Assembly: GCA_900549895.1 (NCBI GenBank)
Contig: URQG01000106.1
Location: forward strand, 1-6,653
Origin: an uncultured Lachnobacterium sp.
Lineage (GTDB): Bacteria; Bacillota; Clostridia; Lachnospirales; Lachnospiraceae
Direction of reading: 5' to 3'
DNA length: 6,653 nt
The notes under the pieces are model-generated. The model was not told the origin of the DNA, searched no databases, and saw only the letters and a list, made by a program, of their open reading frames with translations. Of the stretch, positions 1-6,250 are shown piece by piece (the first letter of the stretch is position 1; the number at the start of each line of letters is the position of its first letter). Position numbers and translations under genes: made by a program.

Positions 1-20
1 CAGATGTGTATAAGAGACAG
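1..20 (+). other. Illumina Nextera adapter / Tn5 mosaic end (library artefact)
   Basis: Positions 2-20 read AGATGTGTATAAGAGACAG, exactly the 19-bp Tn5 mosaic end that Nextera tagmentation adds to fragments. The C at position 1 fits the Read 1 adapter, whose preceding bases end in GTC; the Read 2 adapter has G there. Read in frame from position 4 it gives the familiar contaminant peptide MCIRDS. It is adapter left on the end of a contig, not part of the organism. It marks the true contig boundary, and real sequence begins at position 21. Confidence 0.97.
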
Positions 21-28
21 CGCAAATT

Positions 29-140
29 ATTGTGCAACTTTGTGTTACATAGTGCAAGAAACTACCATGCTGCACTATTTTTGCATAGCACAATATAACC
101 CCATCGTATCAGACGCGATGAGATTATAAAGTTGCACAAT
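29..140. repeat. Long-range perfect 13-bp inverted repeat in the gene-free left end
   Basis: ATTGTGCAACTTT at 29-41 is the exact reverse complement of AAAGTTGCACAAT at 128-140, with 86 bp between the arms. The left arm could also pair through ATTGTGC (29-35) with GCACAAT (88-94), so two alternative folds exist. A small hairpin, CATCG/CGATG at 102-106 and 116-120, lies inside. No T-tract follows either arm, so this is not a standard terminator for glucokinase. I see no target-site duplication at the ends, so a miniature transposon is not supported. The gene-free stretch 21-159 holds nothing else clear except a TATAAT on the minus strand (128-123) that has no good -35. Function unknown: an operator cluster or a structured RNA are the leading options. 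Confidence 0.75.
49..78. repeat. Inner 8-bp inverted repeat (ATAGTGCA / TGCACTAT)
   Basis: ATAGTGCA at 49-56 pairs perfectly with TGCACTAT at 71-78 across a 14-nt loop. It is nested inside the 29-140 inverted repeat and shares its GTGCA core. GTGC/GCAC boxes occur at 32-35, 52-55, 72-75, 88-91 and 134-137. The first two are 20 bp apart, about two helical turns, which is how repeated repressor sites are often arranged. Whether it works as DNA operators or as RNA structure cannot be told from the sequence. Confidence 0.6.
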
Positions 141-159
141 GCCCTTATTTCATTGTATA

Positions 160-1116
160 TTAGGGATTTAAAAGATTTGCCGCCCCGATAATTCCGGCAA
201 GATTTCCCAATGTCGCGCACTGAACCGGCGGAACAAACGCACGATCACCGGCAAAACAAAGCTTTGCAAGCTTTTCGTTTACCGGGTTAGTCAGTTTCTC
301 CCCCTGATTGCAGACGCCACCGGAAAGCAATACCATATCCGGGCGAAACAGGTTCACAAAATTAGCAATGGTTTCTGTAAGATAATCAATATACTGGTTG
401 ACGACCGTCTCCGCGGTATCATCCTGTTGCTGCATGGCATCAAACGGAATCTTTCCGTTCATCTGATTTAAATCGTCCCCACACATACGATTCAGCAGAG
501 ACTGCGGATTCTCCTTTGCAGCTTCCTGCGCGCTTCGGATCAATCCATTGGCGGATACGTAACTTTCCACACAGCCTCTTCGTCCACAGGTGCAAAGTCT
601 GCCTCCCATGATCAATGAAGTATGTCCAAGCTCTGCGCCTCCGGCATGCGCACCTTCAAAAATTCTGCCATCAATAATAACGCCGCCACCAACTCCGGTG
701 CCAAGCGTAAGCAAAACAACATTATCAATTCCTTTGGCTGCACCAGCCTTGGATTCCCCAAGTGCTGCACAGTTTGCATCATTGGAAACACGAATCGGAC
801 AATCCGACTCCAAGAATTTGTGCATAAGATCTGCAAGCGGGACATCAATCCATGCAAGATTGTTGGAATACGGAACCGTACCATGCTTTGCATCAATGGT
901 TCCTGCGCAGCCGATGCCGACTCCCTGAATGTCCTCCACGGACAAGGATTCTTCTGCCAACAGCTTCCTAACCAGATCTGCCATATCACGGATTACAGAT
1001 TCTGCCGGCCGCTTTGCATCCGTCGGTGCAAAGGACTGTCGGATCAGATTCTGTTTCTCATCCACGATTCCTACTTTAATATTGGTTCCGCCTAAATCAA
1101 TTCCTACTCGATACAT
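160..1116 (-). CDS. glk: ROK-family glucokinase
   Basis: This cytoplasmic enzyme phosphorylates glucose with ATP to glucose 6-phosphate, feeding glycolysis with sugar that did not enter through a PTS. The 318-residue protein has the ROK layout: phosphate-binding DLGGTN at 7-12, catalytic Asp in NDAN (D113), glycine-rich LGTGVGGG at 138-145, and the sugar/zinc segment GGAELGH (159-165) followed by CTCGRRGC, giving zinc ligands H165, C175, C177 and C182. Length is normal for the family. The start at 1116 is chosen because AAAGGTG lies 6 nt upstream. A start 21 bp further out at 1137 adds MREKVNE but has no ribosome site and would place the real one inside the gene. It follows uvrA on the same strand after 158 bp and appears to have its own promoter. 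ROK kinases for other sugars (N-acetylmannosamine, fructose, allose) look similar; glucose is the likeliest substrate but is not proven. Confidence 0.9.
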   Translation of the reverse strand: MYRVGIDLGGTNIKVGIVDEKQNLIRQSFAPTDAKRPAESVIRDMADLVRKLLAEESLSVEDIQGVGIGCAGTIDAKHGTVPYSNNLAWIDVPLADLMHKFLESDCPIRVSNDANCAALGESKAGAAKGIDNVVLLTLGTGVGGGVIIDGRIFEGAHAGGAELGHTSLIMGGRLCTCGRRGCVESYVSANGLIRSAQEAAKENPQSLLNRMCGDDLNQMNGKIPFDAMQQQDDTAETVVNQYIDYLTETIANFVNLFRPDMVLLSGGVCNQGEKLTNPVNEKLAKLCFAGDRAFVPPVQCATLGNLAGIIGAANLLNP

Positions 1117-1121
1117 TTCAT

Positions 1122-1128
1122 TCACCTT
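1122..1128 (-). promoter_or_regulatory. Ribosome binding site that fixes the glucokinase start
   Basis: On the minus strand this reads AAAGGTG, and its AGGTG core ends 6 nt before the ATG at 1116. The next ATG upstream (1137) is preceded only by a hairpin and AT-rich sequence. The site therefore decides the start in favour of a protein beginning MYRVGIDLGGT, as most family members do. Confidence 0.8.
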
Positions 1129-1142
1129 TTCTCTCATAATGA

Positions 1143-1162
1143 ATACCCATATCCATGGGCAT
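1143..1162 (-). repeat. Small hairpin in the glucokinase leader
   Basis: On the minus strand ATGCCCAT (1162-1155) can pair with ATGGGTAT (1150-1143) around a GGAT tetraloop, giving 8 pairs with one G-U. It lies about 15 nt before the glucokinase ribosome site, too far to hide it directly. It could be chance or a leader RNA structure. No T-run follows, so it is not a terminator. Confidence 0.4.
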
Positions 1163-1167
1163 AATTA

Positions 1168-1182
1168 ATAGAAACGAAAACA
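1168..1182 (+). promoter_or_regulatory. Possible cre-like (CcpA) site in the glucokinase leader
   Basis: ATAGAAACGAAAACA matches the degenerate Firmicute catabolite element WTGNAANCGNWNNCW at every fixed position except the third (A instead of G). It lies about 30 bp downstream of the predicted glucokinase transcription start, where bound CcpA could block elongation. The pattern is loose and the region is A-rich, so chance is a real possibility. Confidence 0.28.
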
Positions 1183-1208
1183 AAGATTCATGATCTAAAA
1201 GGTGTGGT

Positions 1209-1223
1209 CTATGGCAACCATAG
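1209..1223. repeat. 15-bp dyad over the glucokinase -10 and start point
   Basis: CTATGG at 1209-1214 and CCATAG at 1218-1223 form a perfect 6-bp inverted repeat with a CAA centre. It covers the predicted -10 (TATGGT, minus strand) and reaches the expected transcription start near 1210, the classic position for a repressor operator. As RNA it would be a 6-bp hairpin at the very 5' end of the message. No known regulator is recognised from the sequence. Confidence 0.5.
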
Positions 1224-1245
1224 CAGATATTGCGCCGAATGTCAA
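1217..1245 (-). promoter_or_regulatory. Predicted vegetative promoter for glucokinase
   Basis: On the minus strand a perfect -35 TTGACA (1245-1240) is followed after 17 bp by TATGGT (1222-1217; 4 of 6 consensus). TG one base upstream gives an extended -10, TGCTATGGT. Transcription would begin near 1210, giving a leader of about 94 nt before the ATG at 1116. The perfect -35, ideal spacing and extended -10 together make this a good sigma-A type candidate, so glucokinase probably does not depend only on read-through from uvrBA. Confidence 0.7.
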
Positions 1246-1267
1246 CGTTTCTGCAACATCCGGCGCA
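1231..1267. repeat. Imperfect dyad after uvrA, spanning the glucokinase -35
   Basis: TGCGCCG (1231-1237) pairs with CGGCGCA (1261-1267). After one mismatch the pairing continues with ATGT (1239-1242) against ACAT (1256-1259), around a 13-nt centre. It begins 8 bp past the uvrA stop, where a terminator would be expected, but neither strand has a T-run after it. It also contains the TTGACA of the glucokinase promoter. It may be a weak non-canonical terminator, an operator, or a transcript-end stabilising hairpin. Confidence 0.55.
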
Positions 1268-1274
1268 GGAATCT

Positions 1275-4109
1275 TTAGGATAAATACGGAGCAAGAAATT
1301 GTCCCGTATAAGATTCCGGTACCTGACAGACTTCCTCCGGCGTTCCCTTAGCGATCACGGTTCCGCCGCCGTCTCCGCCTTCCGGTCCCATATCGATGAT
1401 ATAATCTGCCGTCTTGATGACATCAAGATTGTGTTCAATCACTACAACCGTGTTGCCTCCGTCCGACAGTTTGCGCAGGATCTCCACAAGCTTATGGACA
1501 TCCGCAAAATGCAGTCCGGTCGTCGGCTCGTCCAGCACATAGATGGTCTTGCCGGTGCCCCGCTTAGAGAGTTCCGTTGCCAGCTTGATACGCTGCGCCT
1601 CGCCTCCGGATAATTCCGTAGATGGCTGTCCAAGCTTAATATAAGACAGTCCCACATCATACAGAGTCTGGATCTTCCGGTGGATGGTCGGTACATTCTT
1701 AAAGAATTCCAGCGCCTCCTCCACGGTCATATCCAGCACATCATAGATGCTTTTGCCTTTGTATTTGACTTCAAGAGTCTCACGATTGTACCGCTTACCG
1801 CCACATACTTCACACGGTACATACACATCCGGGAGAAAGTGCATCTCAATTTTAAGAATTCCGTCTCCGCTGCATGCCTCACATCGTCCACCCTTGACAT
1901 TAAAACTGAATCGTCCCTTCTTGTATCCGCGCGCCTTGGCATCCGGTGTAGCAGCAAACAGATCTCGGATCATATCAAACACACCGGTATACGTTGCAGG
2001 ATTGGAGCGCGGTGTACGTCCGATCGGTGACTGATCGATATCAATGATCTTATCCAATTGCTCAAGGCCCAGAATATCGTCATGATCTCCGGCGATGCAT
2101 CTCGCACGGTTCAAAGTCTTTGCAAGGTGCTTATACAAGATCTCATTTGTCAGGGAACTCTTTCCCGATCCGGATACTCCGGTAATACAGGTCATGATGC
2201 CCAGTGGAATATCCACATCAATATTCTTTAAATTATTCTCTCTTGCACCCTTGATCGTAATGTATCCGGTCGGCTTTCTTCGCTCCGAAGGCACCGGAAT
2301 CTTCTTTCTTCCGCTTAAATAGTCTCCTGTAATGGACTTCTTACACTTCATGATTTCTGCTGCCGTACCGGCTGCAACAACTTCTCCACCATGCACGCCG
2401 GCCGCCGGGCCGATATCCACAATGTAATCCGCGGCACGCATCGTATCCTCATCATGCTCCACAACGATCAGGGTGTTTCCCAGATCCTTGAGGTTCATCA
2501 ATGCCCGAAGCAGTTTATCGTTATCCCTCTGGTGCAGACCGATACTCGGCTCATCCAGAATGTATGCAACGCCGACCAGTCCTGAGCCGATCTGGGTTGC
2601 CAAACGAATTCTCTGTGCCTCTCCACCGGAAAGTGTTCCGGTCGCACGCGTCAGAGTCAGGTACTCCAGTCCTACCTCCTGCAAGAAACCGACACGCGAA
2701 CGGATTTCCTTTAAAATCTGGTCTCCGATAAAGTGTTGCTGCTGTGTCAGTTCCATACTATCTAAGAACTGAACCAAATCCTTGACCGACATGTCGGTCA
2801 TCTCATAAATATTCTTATCACATACCGTTACGGCAAGTGAACTCTTCTTTAATCTCTGCCCGTGACACTCCGCACAAGGCGTAATGCGCATGAACTGCTC
2901 ATACTCCTGCTTCATCGTATCCGAACCGGTCTCCCGGTATCTGCGCTCCACGTTACGGATCAGACCCTCCCAGTTCAGGTCATAGACGCCCTCGCCACGC
3001 TGCCCCTTGTAATGAACCTTAAGGATGCGTCCGTCTCCTCCATGGATCAGCATATGGCGGATTTCATCCGGCAGATCCTTGTACGGCGTATCCAGCGAGA
3101 ATCCGTACCCCTCCGATAAAGCCCGAAGCGTCGCATAGGTGTAGCTGGACGGATCCGTGCTGGACTGCCACCCCATTACCTGGATCGCACCTTCCGATAG
3201 CGACAGATTCTTATCCGGGATCATCAGATTCTCATCAAACTCCATCTTGTATCCGAGTCCGTAACATACCGGGCACGCTCCGAACGGATTATTGAACGAG
3301 AAACTTCTCGGCTCTACTTCATCCACACTGATTCCACAGTCCGGACATGCAAAATTCTGTGAGAAGTTCATCTGCTCACCATCTACTACGTCAACGATTG
3401 CATTCCCTTCCGACAGATCAAACACATTCTCCAGAGAGTCGGTCAGACGCTTCTCGATTCCCGGCTTGATCACAAGCCGGTCAACCACAATATCAATATT
3501 GTGCTTGATGTTCTTGTCCATCGGAATCTCCTCCGACAGATCGTACATATTGCCATCCACGATCACACGGACATATCCGCTCTTCTTCGCCTTTTCAAAA
3601 AGCTTCTGATGCTCACCCTTACGCCCACGCACAACCGGTGCAAGTATCTGAATTCTGGTTCGTTCCGGCAGCTTCATGACTGCATCAACCATCTGATCGA
3701 TCGTCTGTTTCTCGATCGCGCGTCCGCACTTCGGGCAATGCGGAATACCGATTCTCGCATAGAGCAGACGAAAATAATCATAGATTTCCGTCACGGTTCC
3801 GACCGTTGAGCGAGGATTACGGTTCGTTGATTTCTGATCAATGGAAATGGCAGGCGGCAGCCCCTCGATCGACTCTACATTTGGTTTCTCCATCTGGCCT
3901 AAGAACTGTCTTGCATAGGAAGAAAGCGACTCCATATAGCGGCGCTGTCCCTCCGCATAGATCGTATCGAAGGCAAGTGATGACTTGCCCGATCCGGACA
4001 GTCCGGTCAGTACAACAAATTCGTCTCTTGGAATATCTATATCAATGCATTTCAAATTGTGCTCGCTCGCGCCACGGATCTTAATGTATTTTCTTTGTTT
4101 CTTAGCCAT
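1275..4109 (-). CDS. uvrA: UvrABC excision nuclease subunit A (damage-sensing ATPase)
   Basis: UvrA dimerises, scans DNA for bulky lesions such as UV photoproducts and hands the site to UvrB in nucleotide excision repair. At 944 residues it is of normal full length. Two ABC ATPase modules are visible: Walker A GLSGSGKS at 36-43 with signature LSGGE at 493-497 and ILDEPS after it, then Walker A GVSGSGKS at 644-651 with signature LSGGE at 833-837 and VLDEPT after it. Zinc modules are intact: C255/C258 with C279/C282 in the insertion domain, and C743/C746 with C766/C769, the C-terminal finger that touches DNA. Extra CxxC pairs occur at 125-128 and 412-415. The start has AGGA 9 nt upstream and lies 20 bp after the uvrB stop, so the two genes are almost certainly co-transcribed and share SOS control. 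No frameshift or missing key residue is seen. Confidence 0.98.
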   Translation of the reverse strand: MAKKQRKYIKIRGASEHNLKCIDIDIPRDEFVVLTGLSGSGKSSLAFDTIYAEGQRRYMESLSSYARQFLGQMEKPNVESIEGLPPAISIDQKSTNRNPRSTVGTVTEIYDYFRLLYARIGIPHCPKCGRAIEKQTIDQMVDAVMKLPERTRIQILAPVVRGRKGEHQKLFEKAKKSGYVRVIVDGNMYDLSEEIPMDKNIKHNIDIVVDRLVIKPGIEKRLTDSLENVFDLSEGNAIVDVVDGEQMNFSQNFACPDCGISVDEVEPRSFSFNNPFGACPVCYGLGYKMEFDENLMIPDKNLSLSEGAIQVMGWQSSTDPSSYTYATLRALSEGYGFSLDTPYKDLPDEIRHMLIHGGDGRILKVHYKGQRGEGVYDLNWEGLIRNVERRYRETGSDTMKQEYEQFMRITPCAECHGQRLKKSSLAVTVCDKNIYEMTDMSVKDLVQFLDSMELTQQQHFIGDQILKEIRSRVGFLQEVGLEYLTLTRATGTLSGGEAQRIRLATQIGSGLVGVAYILDEPSIGLHQRDNDKLLRALMNLKDLGNTLIVVEHDEDTMRAADYIVDIGPAAGVHGGEVVAAGTAAEIMKCKKSITGDYLSGRKKIPVPSERRKPTGYITIKGARENNLKNIDVDIPLGIMTCITGVSGSGKSSLTNEILYKHLAKTLNRARCIAGDHDDILGLEQLDKIIDIDQSPIGRTPRSNPATYTGVFDMIRDLFAATPDAKARGYKKGRFSFNVKGGRCEACSGDGILKIEMHFLPDVYVPCEVCGGKRYNRETLEVKYKGKSIYDVLDMTVEEALEFFKNVPTIHRKIQTLYDVGLSYIKLGQPSTELSGGEAQRIKLATELSKRGTGKTIYVLDEPTTGLHFADVHKLVEILRKLSDGGNTVVVIEHNLDVIKTADYIIDMGPEGGDGGGTVIAKGTPEEVCQVPESYTGQFLAPYLS

Positions 4110-4129
4110 TCCAAATTTTCCTTTCTCTT

Positions 4130-6121
4130 TCAGGTCTCTGATAAATCACGCAACATATTCTTGAGTGAAATCATCTTGTCCCTGTATTCTGCTGCTGCCT
4201 CGAAGTTTAGCTCCGTTGCCGCTTTCTGCATCTTCTTCTGGATATCGGCGATCAGTTTTTCCAATTCCTTGTGGCTCATAGACTCCGGATCCTTCGTGAA
4301 TTCCATCTCCTCCGCCGCAACCTTCTTCGAGATCGCGATCAGATCACGCACCGACTTTTGGATCGTTGTCGGTGTAATTCCATGTTCCTCATTGTATTCC
4401 TGCTGGATCTTGCGTCGACGCTCCGTCTCCTCGATGGCAACGCGCATCGAGTCCGTAATCTTATCCGCATACATAATAACGTGTCCCTCACTGTTTCGGG
4501 CGGCACGTCCGATCGTCTGGATGAGTGAGGTCTCGGAACGAAGGAAGCCTTCCTTATCCGCATCTAAGATTGCGACAAGTGTGATCTCCGGAATATCAAG
4601 TCCCTCTCTCAGCAGATTGATACCAACCAGCACATCAAATACATCCAGTCGCAGATCACGAATAATCTCCGCGCGCTCCAATGTATCGATATCGGAATGC
4701 AGATACTTCACACGGATACCAATCTCGCTCATATACTGTGTCAGATCTTCCGCCATGCGCTTTGTCAGCGTTGTGATGAGCACCTTGTGATGGTTCGCCG
4801 TCTCCTTATTTACTTCACCGATGAGATCATCAATCTGCCCCTCAACCGGTCGAACCGAAATCTCCGGATCAAGAAGTCCCGTCGGCCTTATGATCTGTTC
4901 CACGCGCATCAGCTCATGTTCCTGCTCATACACATTCGGTGTAGCGGAGACAAAAAGCATCTGATCAATCTTACTCTCAAATTCTTCAAAATTGAGCGGT
5001 CGGTTGTCCAATGCAGACGGCAGACGAAAGCCATAATCCACCAAAGTCTGCTTGCGGGAACGGTCGCCCGCATACATACCGCGGATCTGCGGAATGGAAA
5101 TGTGTGACTCATCCACGATAAGCAGGAAATCATCCGGGAAGAAGTCAATGAGCGTCATTGGAGGTTCACCCGGCTTTGCGAAGTTCAAATGCCTTGTATA
5201 ATTCTCAATCCCCGAACAAAATCCTGTTTCCCGCATCATCTCAACGTCGAAGTTTGTTCGTTCCGCAATCCTCTGTGCTTCGATCAACTTATCATTTCTC
5301 TTAAAATATTCAACACGATCCTTTAATTCCACCTCGATGTTATCACAAGCCTTATTGATCTTCTCCTGCGATACGACATAATGGGAAGCTGGAAATATCA
5401 TGGTATGCTCTAATGTACATCGGATCTCTCCTGTTAACACATCAATTTCCGTAATACGATCGATCTCATCACCAAAAAACTCAACTCTTATTGCTGTATC
5501 CGAACTGTTTGCCGGGAATACTTCCAGAACATCACCGTGAACCCGAAACGTACCACGCTTAAAGTCCATATCATTTCTTGTATACTGCATGTCAATCAAT
5601 GCCCGGACAACATCATCACGATCCTTTTCCATTCCAGGGCGCAACGACACACTCATGCCTTCCCACTCGTCCGGACTGCCCAGTCCATAAATGCATGAAA
5701 CAGAAGCTACAACAATAACATCCTTTCGTTCTGTCAAAGCTGCGGTCGCCGAAAGTCGCAGCTTATCAATCTCATCATTGACCGCCGAATCTTTTGCAAT
5801 ATAAGTATCCGACTGTGGCACATAGGCCTCCGGCTGATAATAGTCGTAGTAGGATACAAAGTATTCTACCGCATTTTCCGGGAAAAATTCCTTCATTTCC
5901 CCATATAGCTGCCCGGCAAGCGTCTTATTATGTGAAATGATCAAAGTCGGCTTATTCAGCGCTTGAATGACGTTCGCCATCGTAAACGTCTTACCGGAAC
6001 CGGTCACGCCGAGAAGTGTCTCGAACTGATTGCCTTCTTTAAATCCTTTAACCAATTGTTCAATTGCCTGCGGCTGATCGCCGGTCGGCTTGTATTTGGA
6101 TACCAGCTTAAAATGATCCAT
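4130..6121 (-). CDS. uvrB: UvrABC excision nuclease subunit B (damage-verifying helicase)
   Basis: UvrB receives damaged DNA from UvrA, threads a beta-hairpin between the strands to verify the lesion and then recruits UvrC to cut. The 663-residue protein is of family length. Visible in order: Walker A GVTGSGKT (38-45), the Tyr-rich hairpin YYDYYQPEAYVP (91-102), Walker B-type DESH (337-340), the second RecA-like helicase domain, motif VI QTIGRAARN (535-543) and a C-terminal UVR coiled coil (about 621-656) that contacts UvrC and UvrA. The ATG at 6121 is supported by AAGGAG 7 nt upstream and by the family N-terminus. It is the first gene of the uvrBA operon. A TATAAT promoter and a LexA box lie directly upstream, which fits DNA-damage induction as known for Bacillus uvrBA. 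Nothing is truncated or unusual. Confidence 0.98.
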   Translation of the reverse strand: MDHFKLVSKYKPTGDQPQAIEQLVKGFKEGNQFETLLGVTGSGKTFTMANVIQALNKPTLIISHNKTLAGQLYGEMKEFFPENAVEYFVSYYDYYQPEAYVPQSDTYIAKDSAVNDEIDKLRLSATAALTERKDVIVVASVSCIYGLGSPDEWEGMSVSLRPGMEKDRDDVVRALIDMQYTRNDMDFKRGTFRVHGDVLEVFPANSSDTAIRVEFFGDEIDRITEIDVLTGEIRCTLEHTMIFPASHYVVSQEKINKACDNIEVELKDRVEYFKRNDKLIEAQRIAERTNFDVEMMRETGFCSGIENYTRHLNFAKPGEPPMTLIDFFPDDFLLIVDESHISIPQIRGMYAGDRSRKQTLVDYGFRLPSALDNRPLNFEEFESKIDQMLFVSATPNVYEQEHELMRVEQIIRPTGLLDPEISVRPVEGQIDDLIGEVNKETANHHKVLITTLTKRMAEDLTQYMSEIGIRVKYLHSDIDTLERAEIIRDLRLDVFDVLVGINLLREGLDIPEITLVAILDADKEGFLRSETSLIQTIGRAARNSEGHVIMYADKITDSMRVAIEETERRRKIQQEYNEEHGITPTTIQKSVRDLIAISKKVAAEEMEFTKDPESMSHKELEKLIADIQKKMQKAATELNFEAAAEYRDKMISLKNMLRDLSET

Positions 6122-6146
6122 CTGTACTCTCCTTCTTGATTTCTTG

Positions 6147-6155
6147 ATTATAGCA
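6147..6155 (-). promoter_or_regulatory. Extended -10 promoter of uvrBA
   Basis: On the minus strand TGCTATAAT combines a perfect -10 (6152-6147) with the TG of an extended -10. The best -35 at 17-bp spacing is TGTACT (6175-6170), only 3 of 6 consensus, so the extended -10 probably does most of the work. Transcription would start near 6140, leaving a leader of about 20 nt that carries the AAGGAG ribosome site. The -35 region falls in the T-run and stem end of the preceding gene's terminator. Confidence 0.72.
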
Positions 6156-6161
6156 AACTAT

Positions 6162-6202
6162 AAAAAAAAAGTACAGAACAAAATCGAACTTTTGTTCTGT
6201 AC
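6162..6202 (-). terminator. Intrinsic terminator of the right-edge gene
   Basis: On the minus strand GTACAGAACAAAA (6202-6190) and TTTTGTTCTGTAC (6183-6171) form a perfect 13-bp stem around a 6-nt loop (GTTCGA), followed directly by nine T residues (6170-6162). This is a textbook Rho-independent terminator, although the stem is AT-rich. It lies 48 bp after the stop of the partial gene and isolates the uvrBA operon from it. Its stem and loop also contain the LexA box, so the two signals share bases. Confidence 0.88.
6185..6198. promoter_or_regulatory. LexA (DinR-type) SOS box upstream of uvrBA
   Basis: CGAACTTTTGTTCT has the perfect core GAAC (6186-6189), four bases, GTTC (6194-6197), the half-sites of the Firmicute LexA operator (Bacillus consensus CGAACRNRYGTTYC). 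It lies 32 bp upstream of the uvrB -10 hexamer. One half-site is part of the terminator stem, but the other is in the loop, where the stem does not require it, which argues against a by-product of the hairpin. uvrBA is a classic LexA target in Firmicutes. The outermost bases and central bases deviate from the Bacillus consensus, and the box is further upstream than a strict promoter-blocking site. Confidence 0.7.
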
Positions 6203-6250
6203 CTGTTTATCCATTATAATAGCTCCACGCATGAAATTAAGCGAATATAT

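Noticed and set aside
1..20. Tn5 mosaic end considered as evidence of a natural Tn5-type transposon
   Set aside because: The 19-bp sequence is the engineered mosaic end, begins at the contig edge, and is preceded by the base expected in the Nextera adapter. No IS50 sequence accompanies it.
29..44. TTGTG-containing arm considered as a Rex operator
   Set aside because: Rex sites need a closely spaced TTGTGAA...TTCACAA palindrome; the partner here is about 90 bp away and the AA is interrupted by C.
29..140. Inverted repeat considered as a miniature transposon (MITE)
   Set aside because: No target-site duplication is visible outside the 13-bp arms, and copy number cannot be judged from one window.
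590..1168. Several 79-157-codon plus-strand and shifted minus-strand frames over glucokinase
   Set aside because: All overlap the intact ROK kinase frame and show low-complexity Cys/Pro/Ser translations typical of shadow frames.
1231..1267. Hairpin after uvrA considered as its intrinsic terminator
   Set aside because: No T-run follows on the minus strand (AATATCTG comes next). Kept only as a dyad.
4059..4790. A 243-codon plus-strand open frame opposite uvrB and the uvrA start
   Set aside because: It is fully antisense to clearly conserved uvrB/uvrA sequence, is Ser/Arg/Ile rich without motifs, and has no ribosome site of note. It is a shadow of the uvrB codon pattern.
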